Positions 8,573 through 18,186 of a DNA stretch of 64,000 nt are shown here, piece after piece. The position numbers were made by a program, and so were the translations under genes. The stretch spans positions 93,430 through 157,429 of the forward strand of contig NZ_VWMY01000019.1 in assembly GCF_008905045.1 (NCBI RefSeq). Direction: 5' to 3'. The notes under the pieces were generated by a model. The model was not told the DNA's origin. It did no database searches and saw nothing but the letters and a program-made list of their open reading frames with translations. Position 1 is the stretch's first letter; the number at the start of each line of letters is the position of its first letter. The stretch is from Streptomyces albicerus. Lineage in GTDB: Bacteria; Actinomycetota; Actinomycetes; Streptomycetales; Streptomycetaceae.

Positions 8573-10192
8573 GTGGAGTACAACCTTGCCGACCTGTTCG
8601 AGTCGGTCGTCGACGTGGTCCCCGACCGCGAGGCGCTCATCCATATCGACCATCCCGGTACGGGTGCGGAGCGCCGCCTGACGTACGCGGAGCTGGACGC
8701 GGCGGCCAACCGCGTCGCGCACCACCTGATCGACAGCGGCATACGTCCCGGTGAGCATCTCGGGCTGCACCTCTACAACGGCATCGAGTATCTGCAGACC
8801 GTCCTCGGGTGCCTCAAGGCACGGATCGTGCCGGTCAACGTCAACTACCGCTATGTGGAAGAGGAGTTGGTCTACCTCTACCGGGACGCCGATCTGGTGG
8901 CGCTGGTCTTCGACACGGAGTTCACCGAGCGGGTCGCGGCGGCCCTGCCGCAGGCCACGGCGCTGCGGCACCTGATCCGGGTGGGCGCTCCGGCACCGGA
9001 CGCACCCTCACTGCCCGCCGTGGACTTCACCGACGCGGAGGCCTCCGGGTCCCACGGGCGCGGATTCCCACCACGCTCGGCCGACGACCAGTTCATCATC
9101 TACACCGGCGGCACGACCGGTATGCCCAAGGGTGTGATGTGGCGCCAGGAGGATCTGTTCTTCTCGGGGCTGGGCGGTGGCGCGCCGACCGGTGAGCCGG
9201 TGAAGACGCCGGAGGAGCTCGCCGAGCGGGTCGCGGCCGGCGGAGACGGGATCACCTTCTTCCCCACCGCACCCCTGATGCACGGCACCTCCACCCTCAC
9301 CGCCTTCATCGGCTTCAACTTCGGCCAACGCGTCGTGATCCACCGCAAGTTCGTGCCCGAAGAAGTGCTGCGGACGATCGAGAAGGAGAAGGTCACCAGC
9401 GTGTCCCTGGTCGGCGACGCGATGCTGCGGCCGCTGATCGACGCGCTGAACGGGCCCATGAAGGGCACCGACTGCTCCGCCCTGTTCAGTGTCTCGTCGT
9501 CCGGCGCGATCATGTCCGAGACGGTGCGCGCGCAGTTCCAGGCGCTCGTGCCGAACGTGATGCTGCTCAACAACTTCGGCTCCTCGGAGTCCGGTTTCAA
9601 CGGCACGGCCACGGAGGACTCGGGTCCTGACCGCGGCTTCCGGATCCGCGTCAACTCCCGTACGCAGGTGGTGGATCCGGCGACCTACGAGCCGGTCGCC
9701 GTCGGCGAGCCCGGCCGGATCGCCCAGCGCGGGCATGTACCCCTCGGCTACTACAACGACCCGAAGAAGACCGCCGAGACCTTCTTCCAGAAGGGCGGCG
9801 AGCGGTGGGTGCTGCTCGGCGACATGGCGACCGTCGACGAGGAAGGCGTAGTCACCGTCCTCGGCCGCGGCTCGCAGTGCATCAACACCGGTGGCGAGAA
9901 GGTGTATCCGGAGGAGGTCGAGCAGGCGCTCAAATCGCATCCGGACGTGTACGACGCACTGGTGGCCGGAGTGCCCGACGAGAAGTGGGGCAACCATGTG
10001 GCGGCCGTGGTGCAGCTGCGCGACGGCGCGGGCCGCCCCTCCCTGGACGACATCCAGACCCACTGCCGTACGCATCTCGCGGGCTACAAGATCCCCCGCC
10101 AACTGGTGATCACGGACACCATCCAGCGATCACCGAGCGGCAAGGCGGACTACCGGTGGGCACGGTCAGTGGCGGCGGAGGCGTCCCGCTAA
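8573..10192 (+). CDS. Acyl-CoA synthetase (FadD19-like)
   Basis: This 539-residue ANL-superfamily enzyme would activate a carboxylic acid through an acyl-adenylate to an acyl-CoA. The start is GTG 8573, six bases after GGAGGAG. The P-loop Y-T-G-G-T-T-G-M-P-K-G lies at residues about 176-186. The adenylate motif is represented by N-N-F-G-S-S-E-S-G near residue 330 and the hinge region by G-D-M-A-T-V-D-E near residue 418. The C-terminal lysine segment S-P-S-G-K-A-D-Y is intact. By size and by the divergent crotonase neighbour it resembles mycobacterial FadD19, which activates the C26 sterol side chain. The substrate is not proven. The stop codon is inside the left arm of a strong hairpin. Confidence 0.88.
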   Translation: MEYNLADLFESVVDVVPDREALIHIDHPGTGAERRLTYAELDAAANRVAHHLIDSGIRPGEHLGLHLYNGIEYLQTVLGCLKARIVPVNVNYRYVEEELVYLYRDADLVALVFDTEFTERVAAALPQATALRHLIRVGAPAPDAPSLPAVDFTDAEASGSHGRGFPPRSADDQFIIYTGGTTGMPKGVMWRQEDLFFSGLGGGAPTGEPVKTPEELAERVAAGGDGITFFPTAPLMHGTSTLTAFIGFNFGQRVVIHRKFVPEEVLRTIEKEKVTSVSLVGDAMLRPLIDALNGPMKGTDCSALFSVSSSGAIMSETVRAQFQALVPNVMLLNNFGSSESGFNGTATEDSGPDRGFRIRVNSRTQVVDPATYEPVAVGEPGRIAQRGHVPLGYYNDPKKTAETFFQKGGERWVLLGDMATVDEEGVVTVLGRGSQCINTGGEKVYPEEVEQALKSHPDVYDALVAGVPDEKWGNHVAAVVQLRDGAGRPSLDDIQTHCRTHLAGYKIPRQLVITDTIQRSPSGKADYRWARSVAAEASR

Positions 10193-10242
10193 GCGGTCTC
10201 GGGGAGGTGGGGGCGTGCCTCACCTCCCCGAGACCGCTTAGC
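10188..10242. terminator. Strong bidirectional hairpin, 22-bp perfect stem
   Basis: The arms 10188-10209 and 10221-10242 are perfectly complementary over 22 bp with an 11-base loop. The TAA stop of the acyl-CoA synthetase lies in the left arm. The hairpin separates this gene from the convergent sulfatase-like gene. Confidence 0.85.
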
Positions 10243-10250
10243 TTCCCCCG

Positions 10251-10277
10251 GAGCAGGGAAACCCTCGCTCCCTGCTC
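10251..10277 (-). terminator. Hairpin after the sulfatase-like gene
   Basis: GAGCAGGGA (10251-10259) pairs with TCCCTGCTC (10269-10277). It lies directly after the stop of the minus-strand gene at 10281. Confidence 0.65.
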
Positions 10278-10280
10278 TGA

Positions 10281-12269
10281 CTAGGGTTTGGGCGTCGAGC
10301 CGTACGCCGTCAGGAAGCGGTCGCGGAAGGAGTCCATCCGCCACACCGGTGCCTTCTTGTCGGGCTTGATTCCGTCCGTCCAGCCCCAGTCTTCGATCTT
10401 GTCCAGTACGGACTTGTCGTGGGCGACGATCGAGACCGGCACGTCCCGGCTGGCGTTGTTGCCGCTGACGCGAGCCATGGGCTGGTGGTCGCCGAGGAAG
10501 ACGAGCACGGTGTCCTTGCTGCCGTACTTCACCACGTAGTCGATGAGGGAGTTCACCGAGTACTCGATGGACTCGCCGTACGCCTTCTTCACCTTGCCGG
10601 AGTCGTAGAAGACGTCGCCGGGGTCCTTGCCGGCCTTCTGGATGCCCTCGTAGACCGAGCCGTCGCCGACCTGGTCCCAGGGGATCGTCTTGGGGAGGGG
10701 CGCCCAGGGCTGGTGGCTGGAGGTCAGGATGATCTCCGACATCAACGGCTTGTCCTGCTTCTTGCCGTGCTCCAGCCGCTCGAAGGCCGACAGGGTGTAC
10801 TGGTCGGGCATGGTCGACCAGCTGAACTTCGGACCCTCGTATCCCAGTTCGCGGGAGTCGTAGACCTCGTCGAGGCCGTAGAACTTGCCCTCGGGCCAGT
10901 TCTTCTGGACGCCCGGCATGACGCCCACCGTCCGCCAGGCACCGGTGCGCTGGAAGGCGCCCGTGAGGGTCAGGTGCTCGCCCGCGGTGACGGTGCGGTA
11001 GCGGTTCTGGTTGTTGATCCACAGGCCCGACAGGAAGGTCGAGTGGCCGAGCCAGCTGCTGCCGCCGTACGTCGCCGAGGTGAGCCAGCCGCTCTTGGCC
11101 GAGAACCCGGCCTTGGTCAGCGCCTCATTCTGCGCCGCGAGCGTCGCGTCGACGCCCGGCGCGATGTCCGGGTCCTCGACCGCGCTGCGGCCGTAGCTCT
11201 CGATGAAGGCGATCATGACGTCCTTGCCGCGCAGATCGGTGAGCAGCTGACTGCCCGGGGTGCTGCCGAAGGCGTCCTTCTTGGCCTCCTTGGCGAACTC
11301 CGCCTCGTCCTTGAGAGTCGCGCGCACCCGGTGCACACGGTCCTCGACGAGGGCGGCCGTGCTCCTGGCCGCGATCGGCGAACCGGTGCCGAGCTGCAGA
11401 CCGAGCGCCGCGCAGGTGACCCAGGCGGTCCCGGCCACCAGGGTGGCCCGGCTGGCCGCGTCGCGGTTGCGGGCCATGACGTTGCTCACCCGGAGCACCG
11501 CCAGGGTCAGCACGACGAGCACGATGAGGACGAGGGCCACGACCCCGATCAGGGCGCCGATCGCACCCCCGCTGCCCATCGAGTCCTTGATGTACGCCTG
11601 TGCGTCGTCGAAGAGGACCCAGTCGAGGACCACGTTGAATCCTCGGCCGAGGAACATGTTGAAGCCGATGTCGAGGAGGTTCAGCACGGTCAGCAGGCCG
11701 AGGCCCAGGCCGGCGAGGACCGCCATCACCAGCCGTGGCCTGCGCGGCAGGACGATCAGCACGGCGGCGCCGAGGACGGCCTCCACCGGGATGCGTACGA
11801 ACAGGCCGGGCCGGAACTTGTCGAGAGAGGTCGGCATGAGAAGCGCGAAGCACACGAGCGCGAGGGAGAGGGCTGTGATCGTCCACCCCACGTTGCGCGC
11901 GGCGACCGGGTGCTTCTCCCGCCACTTGCGGGCGGCGACGGGCTTGTCCGGGGTCTCGGTGGGGCTGTCGCTCGCCTCGGTGGGGCTGTCACCCGCCTCG
12001 GTAGGACCGTCACCCGCCTCGGTGGGACTGTCGCTCGCCTCGGCAGGATCGTCACTCGCGGAGGCGTCCTCTTCAGCCCCTTCAGCTGCGGCGCTCTCCT
12101 CAACTGCGGGGCCGGTCTCGGAGGCGGTGCCCTCCTCAGCCGCCGGACTCTCTTCCGAGAGGGCGGGGTCGTCGGGCGCGGCCGTCGGAGAGGCCTCCGG
12201 CGTCACGTCCTCCTCCGGGGTTGTCCGGTCCGTGTCCGGCAGTTCACGAGAGCTTGTGGTGCGCGACAA
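10281..12269 (-). CDS. Membrane sulfatase / LtaS-like phosphoglycerol transferase
   Basis: This is a 662-residue protein. TTG 12269 was chosen as start because AAGGAAGGA lies about 8 bases upstream. Residues 1-110 are an acidic, disordered Ser/Thr/Pro/Glu tail that includes four imperfect copies of D-S-P-T-E-A-G/S-D. About five membrane helices follow (residues 128-300). The C-terminal domain (about 340-655) is of the alkaline-phosphatase superfamily, with metal-site segments F-I-E-S-Y-G-R-S, S-S-W-L-G-H-S-T-F-L-S-G and F-L-G-D-H-Q-P. Enzymes of this type move phosphoglycerol or similar groups onto surface polymers or lipids outside the membrane. The exact donor is unknown. Confidence 0.85.
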   Translation of the reverse strand: MSRTTSSRELPDTDRTTPEEDVTPEASPTAAPDDPALSEESPAAEEGTASETGPAVEESAAAEGAEEDASASDDPAEASDSPTEAGDGPTEAGDSPTEASDSPTETPDKPVAARKWREKHPVAARNVGWTITALSLALVCFALLMPTSLDKFRPGLFVRIPVEAVLGAAVLIVLPRRPRLVMAVLAGLGLGLLTVLNLLDIGFNMFLGRGFNVVLDWVLFDDAQAYIKDSMGSGGAIGALIGVVALVLIVLVVLTLAVLRVSNVMARNRDAASRATLVAGTAWVTCAALGLQLGTGSPIAARSTAALVEDRVHRVRATLKDEAEFAKEAKKDAFGSTPGSQLLTDLRGKDVMIAFIESYGRSAVEDPDIAPGVDATLAAQNEALTKAGFSAKSGWLTSATYGGSSWLGHSTFLSGLWINNQNRYRTVTAGEHLTLTGAFQRTGAWRTVGVMPGVQKNWPEGKFYGLDEVYDSRELGYEGPKFSWSTMPDQYTLSAFERLEHGKKQDKPLMSEIILTSSHQPWAPLPKTIPWDQVGDGSVYEGIQKAGKDPGDVFYDSGKVKKAYGESIEYSVNSLIDYVVKYGSKDTVLVFLGDHQPMARVSGNNASRDVPVSIVAHDKSVLDKIEDWGWTDGIKPDKKAPVWRMDSFRDRFLTAYGSTPKP

Positions 12270-12410
12270 CCCGAAGGTCCTTCCTTGCGAAACCCGGTGG
12301 TGACTCGGCGGACCAGGATCGGGTGGTCGGGCCGCCGTTACTGGTACGGCTCACCGGCGGATTCAGTTCAACCCGTCATCCAACCCATCGAGGATCCCAC
12401 CCCCTGGGAT

Positions 12411-13934
12411 TCAATCACCGGCTTCGACCGCCGGAGAAATCTCCCCGAACCGGTCCCTCAGCTCCCGCTTGAGGATCTTCCCGCTGGCATTGCGCGGCAG
12501 CTCGTCCACGAACAGCACCCGCTTCGGCGCCTTGAAGTGGGCGAGCTTGTCGCGCGCGTGGGTGACGAGCTCGTCCTCCGTGACCTCACCACGGGGGACG
12601 ACCACCGCGGTCACGGCCTCGATCCACCGCTCGTCCGGCAGCCCGATCACCGCGACCTCGGCCACCTCGGGATGCGTGTACAGCGCGTCCTCGACCTGCC
12701 GCGAAGCGACGAGTACGCCCCCGGAATTGATGACGTCCTTCACCCGGTCGACGACGGTGAAGTATCCGTGGGCATCCCGCACCACGAGATCGCCGGAGTG
12801 GAACCAGCCGTCCCGGAAGGCCTCGGCCGTCTCTTCGGGCTTGTCCCAGTAGCCCTCGCACAACTGCGGTGACCGGTAGACGACCTCACCGGAGGTGCCG
12901 TCGGGCACGTCCTTGCCGTTCTCGTCGACCACCCGCGCGTCCACGAACAGCACCGGACGGCCGCAGGAGTCCATGCGCCCCTTGTGCTCGTGGGGCCCGA
13001 GGACCATGGCCAGCGGGCCGATCTCGCTCTGACCGAAACAGTTGTAGAAGGCCAGTTTCGGGAGCCTTTCGCGGAGCCGCTCCAGTACGGGCACCGGCAT
13101 GATCGACGCCCCGTAGTACGCCTTGCGCAACCCGCTCAGGTCGCGTGTCGCGAAGTCGGGGCGGTTCGACAGGCCGATCCACACGGTGGGCGGCGCGAAG
13201 AGACTGTCCGCGCGGCCGGCCTCGACCAGGTCGAAGAGCTGGTCGCCGTCGGGCGCGTCGAGGATGGTGTTCTGGGCGCCGACCGCGAGATACGGCAGCA
13301 GGAACACGTGCATCTGCGCCGAGTGGTAGAGCGGCAGCGAGTGCACGGGCAGATCCCCCGCGCTCAGATCGAGAGCGGTGATCGCGCTCAGATACTCGTG
13401 CACCAGCGCCCGGTGGGTCATCATCGCGCCCTTGGGGAGGGCCGTCGTACCCGAGGTGTAGAGCAGTTGCACCAGGTCCTCGGTGCGCGGTTCGGGACCG
13501 TCGTACGGAGGCGTCGAGTCCAGCCGTGCGAGCAGCGAGTCGTCGGCGTCGCGCAGCGGCACCACCCGTACGCCCTCGGGCAGTCGACCGGCGAGGTCCG
13601 GGTCGGCCAGGACCAGCGTGCTGCCCGACTGGCCGATGATGTACGCCAGGTCGTCGCCGGTCAGGTTCTGGTTGACCGGTACGTGTACGAGTCCGGCCCG
13701 CGCGCAGGCCAGGAAGCCGATGAGGTACGCGTCCGAGTTGTGGCCGTAGGCACCGACGCGGTCGCCGGGCGCCGCCCCGGACGAGCGCAGCACCTGCGCC
13801 GCTCGGGAGACCGCCTCGTCGAGTTCGGCGTACGTCCAGGAGCGTTCGCGGTAGGTGACCGCGACCCGAGCCGGGGTGCGCCGGGCGCTGCGCTGCAGCA
13901 CCCCGTCAACCGTGCTGCCGTGTCCAGGCGTCAT
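12411..13934 (-). CDS. Acyl-CoA synthetase / AMP-dependent ligase
   Basis: This is a 507-residue ANL enzyme. The start MTPGHGS at ATG 13934 was preferred; the frame stays open further upstream but that part is Arg-rich and not family-like. The P-loop Y-T-S-G-T-T-A-L-P-K-G lies near residues 158-168. N-C-F-G-Q-S-E-I-G near residue 300 is the adenylate motif, and H-S-G-D-L-V near residue 383 the core/C-domain hinge. The terminal lysine motif R-N-A-S-G-K-I-L-K is present. It should make an acyl-CoA from a fatty or aromatic acid. It is divergent from the secreted acylase at 14135, with 200 bp between the two starts. Confidence 0.88.
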   Translation of the reverse strand: MTPGHGSTVDGVLQRSARRTPARVAVTYRERSWTYAELDEAVSRAAQVLRSSGAAPGDRVGAYGHNSDAYLIGFLACARAGLVHVPVNQNLTGDDLAYIIGQSGSTLVLADPDLAGRLPEGVRVVPLRDADDSLLARLDSTPPYDGPEPRTEDLVQLLYTSGTTALPKGAMMTHRALVHEYLSAITALDLSAGDLPVHSLPLYHSAQMHVFLLPYLAVGAQNTILDAPDGDQLFDLVEAGRADSLFAPPTVWIGLSNRPDFATRDLSGLRKAYYGASIMPVPVLERLRERLPKLAFYNCFGQSEIGPLAMVLGPHEHKGRMDSCGRPVLFVDARVVDENGKDVPDGTSGEVVYRSPQLCEGYWDKPEETAEAFRDGWFHSGDLVVRDAHGYFTVVDRVKDVINSGGVLVASRQVEDALYTHPEVAEVAVIGLPDERWIEAVTAVVVPRGEVTEDELVTHARDKLAHFKAPKRVLFVDELPRNASGKILKRELRDRFGEISPAVEAGD

Positions 13935-14134
13935 GACACATGATCCTCGTTCCGCGCCACGAGCGAGGTCAAGTCTCGCGAAGCGAGGCCGGCCCTCGCG
14001 AAGGCGGCGGGGCCCGGTCACGCCACGCAGGTGAGATCCAGTCACGCGAAGGAGGTCAGGACCGAACCACCGACACGGTGCATACCCGTTGGTACGCTCA
14101 ACCGCACCTTCCCTCAATGACGTTGGGAGGCACG

Positions 14135-16537
14135 ATGCGCACCCGCCTGAGACAGTTCGTGATCACGGTCGTCGCCCTGTGCACCGCCTCGGCCGCGCTG
14201 CCCGCGGCCGCGGCCGATGGCCAGGACCGGCAGGAACATCCCTCGCACGGCGGTCTGTCCGCCGTCATCCGCTACACCGAATACGGCATTCCGCACATCC
14301 TCGCGAAGGACTACGCGAACCTCGGTTTCGGCACCGGCTGGGCACAGGCCGCCGACCAGGTGTGCACCCTCGCCGACGGCTTCGTGACCGTTCGCGGCGA
14401 GCGCTCCCGCTTCTTCGGCCCCGACGCGGCGCCGGACGGCTCGCTCTCGTCGGCCGCGAAGAACCTTTCCAGCGACCTGTACTTCCGCGGAGTGCGGGAC
14501 GCGGGCACCGTGGAGAGGCTGCTCGCCGAACCCGCGCCCCGAGGGCCGGGCCGTCAGGTCAAGGAGCTGATGCGCGGCTGGGCGGCCGGCTACAACGCCT
14601 GGCTGAAGCAGAACCGGATCACCGACCCGGCGTGCAAGGGCGCCGTCTGGGTACGGCAGGTGACGCCCCTGGATGTGGCGTCCCGCGGTTTCGCGCTGTC
14701 CGTGCTCGGCGGCCAGGGCCGCGGCGTGGACGGCATCACGGCCGCACAGCCCCCGGCCAACGGGACGGCGCGTACACCGGACGCCCAGGACACCGCGCGC
14801 GCCACGCAGAAGCTCTTCGCCTCGGGCGCGTCCGACATGGGCTCCAACGCCGTGGCGTTCCACGGCGACACAACGGCCAACGGCCGGGGCCTGCTCCTGG
14901 GCAACCCGCACTACCCGTGGCAGGGCGGCCGCCGCTTCTGGCAGTCCCAGCAGACGATCCCGGGCGAACTCAACGTCTCCGGCGGCTCCTTGCTCGGCTC
15001 GGCGACGATATCCATTGGCCACAACGCACATGTGGCCTGGAGCCATACCGTCGCCACGGGCGTCCCCCTCAACCTCCATCAGCTGACGCTCGATCCGGCC
15101 GATCCCACCACGTATCTGGTGGACGGCAAACCGGAGCGCATGACGAAGCGGACCGTGACCGTCGGCGTGAAGGACGCCGCGCCCGTGACCCGCACCCAGT
15201 GGTGGACGCGGTACGGCCCGGTCGTCAACTCCCTCGGCGCCCAGGTTCCGCTGCCCTGGACCACGACGACGGCGTACGCGCTGAACGACCCCAACTCCCT
15301 CAACCTACGTGCCTCGGACACCGGGCTCGGCTTCAGCAAGGCACGCAGCACCGGTGACATCCTCAAGACGCTGAAGCGGACGCAGGGGCTGCCGTGGGTC
15401 AACACGATCGCGGCCGACTCCGGCGGGCACTCGCTGTTCACGCAGTCGCAGGTACTCCCCCGCATCACCGACGAGCTCGCCCTGCGCTGCTCGACGGCGC
15501 TCGGCAAGGTCACGTATCCGTCGTCCGGTCTGGCGATCCTGGACGGCTCGAAGAGCGACTGCGCGCTGGGGAAGGACGACGATGCACTGCAGCCGGGCGT
15601 CTTCGGACCCTCGAAGATGCCGGTCCTCAAGGACGCGCCGTACGCGGAGAACTCCAACGACAGCGCCTGGCTGGCCAACGCCGACCGGCCGCTGACGGGC
15701 TACGAGCGGGTCTTCGGCAGCATCGGTACCCCGCGTTCGCTGCGCACACGCGGCGCGATCGAGGACGTGGCGGCCATGGCGGGGCGCGGCGACCTGACCG
15801 TGAAGGACCTCCAACGACAGCAGTTCGCGAACCGCGCGCCCGCAGGCGATCTCGCGGCGGACGACGCAGCCCGTGCCTGCGCCGCACTCCCGGGAGGCAT
15901 GGCAACGGGCAGCGACGGCACGGCGGTTGACGTCACGGAGGCCTGCGGCGCGCTCAAGGCGTGGGACCACTCCATGGACACCGGCAGCCGGGGCGCGCTG
16001 CTCTTCGACCGGTTCTGGCGGAAGCTGATCGCGGCGGTGCCGGCCGCGCAGCTGTGGAAGGTGCCGTTCTCGGCGGCGGACCCGGTGCGCACCCCGAACA
16101 CGCTGAACACCGACGCACCGGGGTTCGCCAGGGCTCTCGCCGACACCGTGACCGAACTGCGCGCGGCGGGCATCGCCCTGGACGCGAAGCTCGGGACGAA
16201 CCAGTTCGTCGTACGCGGCGGTCAGCGCATCCCCGTCCCGGGCGGCACCGAGTCGCTCGGTGTGTGGAACAAGATCGAGCCGGTGTGGAGCGCGGCGGCC
16301 GGCGGCTATGCGGAGGTCAGCACCGGGTCGAGCTACATCCAGGCGGTCGGCTGGGACGGCAGCCGCTGCCCGGTGGCCCGTACGCTCCTGACGTACGCGC
16401 AGTCGTCGAATCCGACCTCGGCCCACTTCGCCGACCAGACGCGGCTGTTTTCGGCCGAGAAGTGGGTGACGTCCCGCTTCTGCGAGAAGGACATCTTCTC
16501 CTCGCCCGCGCTGAGGGTGGTGCGAGTGCACGATTGA
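14135..16537 (+). CDS. Secreted penicillin-amidase-family acylase (AHL/lipopeptide acylase type)
   Basis: This 800-residue precursor starts at ATG 14135 behind GGGAGG. Residues 1-28 are a Sec signal ending A-A-A-A. The alpha-chain (about 45-225) includes Y-G-I-P-H-I-L-A and G-T-G-W-A-Q-A-A-D-Q. A spacer is followed by G-S-N-A-V-A-F; Ser237 would become the N-terminal nucleophile of the beta-chain after self-cleavage, as in all Ntn-type penicillin amidases. Length and motifs match Streptomyces AhlM and aculeacin-type acylases, which cut the acyl chain from homoserine lactones or cyclic lipopeptides. The fatty acid released could be activated by the divergent acyl-CoA synthetase. Substrate choice is inference. 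Confidence 0.88.
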   Translation: MRTRLRQFVITVVALCTASAALPAAAADGQDRQEHPSHGGLSAVIRYTEYGIPHILAKDYANLGFGTGWAQAADQVCTLADGFVTVRGERSRFFGPDAAPDGSLSSAAKNLSSDLYFRGVRDAGTVERLLAEPAPRGPGRQVKELMRGWAAGYNAWLKQNRITDPACKGAVWVRQVTPLDVASRGFALSVLGGQGRGVDGITAAQPPANGTARTPDAQDTARATQKLFASGASDMGSNAVAFHGDTTANGRGLLLGNPHYPWQGGRRFWQSQQTIPGELNVSGGSLLGSATISIGHNAHVAWSHTVATGVPLNLHQLTLDPADPTTYLVDGKPERMTKRTVTVGVKDAAPVTRTQWWTRYGPVVNSLGAQVPLPWTTTTAYALNDPNSLNLRASDTGLGFSKARSTGDILKTLKRTQGLPWVNTIAADSGGHSLFTQSQVLPRITDELALRCSTALGKVTYPSSGLAILDGSKSDCALGKDDDALQPGVFGPSKMPVLKDAPYAENSNDSAWLANADRPLTGYERVFGSIGTPRSLRTRGAIEDVAAMAGRGDLTVKDLQRQQFANRAPAGDLAADDAARACAALPGGMATGSDGTAVDVTEACGALKAWDHSMDTGSRGALLFDRFWRKLIAAVPAAQLWKVPFSAADPVRTPNTLNTDAPGFARALADTVTELRAAGIALDAKLGTNQFVVRGGQRIPVPGGTESLGVWNKIEPVWSAAAGGYAEVSTGSSYIQAVGWDGSRCPVARTLLTYAQSSNPTSAHFADQTRLFSAEKWVTSRFCEKDIFSSPALRVVRVHD

Positions 16538-16551
16538 GCGAGTGAGCAAGT

Positions 16552-16589
16552 GCCTGTGGTTCCGCCCCACATGGGGTGGGACCACAGGC
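16552..16589. terminator. Hairpin after the acylase
   Basis: GCCTGTGGT (16552-16560) pairs with ACCACAGGC (16581-16589), and an inner CCCCA/TGGGG stem continues it. It lies between the convergent acylase and acyl-CoA synthetase genes. Confidence 0.8.
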
Positions 16590-16635
16590 GATCGTGACAA
16601 CCTGCGGCATCAGGACGACCAATCTCACCCCGGCC

Positions 16636-18186
16636 TCACACGGGACGAGTACGCCCCTCCCAATACGGCTCTCGCAACCGCCGCTTGTAGAGCTTGCCGT
16701 TGGGGTCGCGCGGCATGGCCTCGATGAAGTCGACGCTCTTGGGCCGCTTGTACCCGGCCAGTTGCCGCTCGCAGTGCTCCAGGATCTCGGCGGCCAGGGC
16801 ATCGCCCGGTTCGAAGCCGGGGGCGGGTTCGACGACGGCCTTGACCGCCTCGCCCCAGTCGTCGTGCGGAATTCCGAAGGCGGCGGCGTCGGCGACGGCG
16901 GGGTGGGTGAGCAGCGCGGCCTCGATCTCGGCGGGGTAGATGTTGACGCCGCCCGAGATGATCATGTCGATCTTGCGGTCGCGGAGGAAGAGATAGCCGT
17001 CCTCGTCGAGATATCCCAGGTCGCCGACGGTGAAGAAGTCGCCGATGCGGTTCTTCTTCGTCTTGGTCTCGTCCTTGTGGTAGGAGAATCCGCCCGTGCT
17101 CATCTTCATGTAGACGGTGCCCAGTTCGCCCGGCGGCACCTTGTTGCCATCGTCGTCGAAGACCGCCAGCTCGCTGATGGGCCAGGCCTTTCCGACCGTG
17201 CCGGGCTTCTTCAGCCAGTCCTCGGCGGTCGCGAAGGCACCACCGCCCTCGCTGGCCGCGTAGTACTCCTCGACGCTGTGGCCCCACCAGTCGATCATGG
17301 CCCGTTTCACGTGGTCCGGGCACGGGGCGGCGCCGTGGATGGCGTGCCGCATGGACGAGACGTCGTAGGCCGCCCTCGTCTGCTCCGGCAGTGCGAGCAG
17401 GCGGTGGAACTGGGTCGGGACCATATGGGTGTGCGTGCACTTGTGGGTGTCGATGAGCCGCAGCATCTCCTCGGGCGTCCACTTGTCCATCAGCACCAGC
17501 CGGTGCCCGATGTGCAGGGACGCGCCCGCGAACTGGAGGACCGCCGTGTGGTAGAGCGGCGAACACACCAGATGCACGTTGTCGTCGAAGGGCTTGATGC
17601 CGAAGATGCCGAGGAAGCCGCCGAGATACGACTCCTCGGGGAGCTTGCCGGGCAGCGGGCGCCGTATGCCGCGCGGGCGGCCCGTCGTACCCGAGGTGTA
17701 GTTCATGACCCAGCCGAGCGTGCGGTCCTCGGGCGCCGACCCGGGCTGCCCGTCGAGGAGTTCGGCGTACGGCCTGAAGCCTTCGACCGCGCCGACCGCG
17801 TACCGCCGGTCCCCGGGGAGCTTCGCCTCGTCGGCCGCATGGCGTGCCGCGTCGGCGAACCGCTCGTGCGCGATGAGCACCTTGGCACCGGAGTCGGAGA
17901 CGATCCAGGCGATCTCGGGGCCGACGAGATGGTGGTTGACGGGCACGAGATAGAAGCCGGCCTGCGAGGCGGCGAGGTACGCGGTGAAGAACTCGACGCT
18001 GTTGGGCAGGACGACGGCGAAGGCGTCACCGCGTTCGAGCCCGGCGGCGCGCAGTCCGTGCACCAGCCGGTTCGTCTCGGCGTGCAGCCGTCCGGCGGTC
18101 CACTCCTCGCCGTCGGGCGCGATGAGCACGGTGCGTTCGGGGTCGGCCGTGGCCTGCTCCCAGAAGCCGTTGGAGGACTGACTCAC
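16636..18186 (-). CDS. Acyl-CoA synthetase (FadD4-like)
   Basis: This 516-residue ANL enzyme starts at GTG 18186 with GGAAGGAG upstream. The P-loop is Y-T-S-G-T-T-G-R-P-R-G near residue 163. The adenylate region Y-Y-A-A-S-E-G-G lies near residue 300, the hinge V-G-D-L-G-Y-L-D near residue 395, and the C-terminal lysine segment P-N-G-K-L-Y-K near residue 500. The overall pattern resembles mycobacterial FadD4. The start overlaps the stop of the nitronate-monooxygenase-like gene by 4 bp (GTGA), so the two form an operon. The fatty or sterol acid it activates is not known. Confidence 0.87.
   Translation of the reverse strand: MSQSSNGFWEQATADPERTVLIAPDGEEWTAGRLHAETNRLVHGLRAAGLERGDAFAVVLPNSVEFFTAYLAASQAGFYLVPVNHHLVGPEIAWIVSDSGAKVLIAHERFADAARHAADEAKLPGDRRYAVGAVEGFRPYAELLDGQPGSAPEDRTLGWVMNYTSGTTGRPRGIRRPLPGKLPEESYLGGFLGIFGIKPFDDNVHLVCSPLYHTAVLQFAGASLHIGHRLVLMDKWTPEEMLRLIDTHKCTHTHMVPTQFHRLLALPEQTRAAYDVSSMRHAIHGAAPCPDHVKRAMIDWWGHSVEEYYAASEGGGAFATAEDWLKKPGTVGKAWPISELAVFDDDGNKVPPGELGTVYMKMSTGGFSYHKDETKTKKNRIGDFFTVGDLGYLDEDGYLFLRDRKIDMIISGGVNIYPAEIEAALLTHPAVADAAAFGIPHDDWGEAVKAVVEPAPGFEPGDALAAEILEHCERQLAGYKRPKSVDFIEAMPRDPNGKLYKRRLREPYWEGRTRPV

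Noticed and set aside
10419..12872. 817-codon open frame opposite the sulfatase-like gene
   Set aside because: Its product is low-complexity Val/Arg/Gly/Asp sequence without domains. The opposite strand encodes a clear membrane enzyme, and long antisense frames are expected at this GC content.
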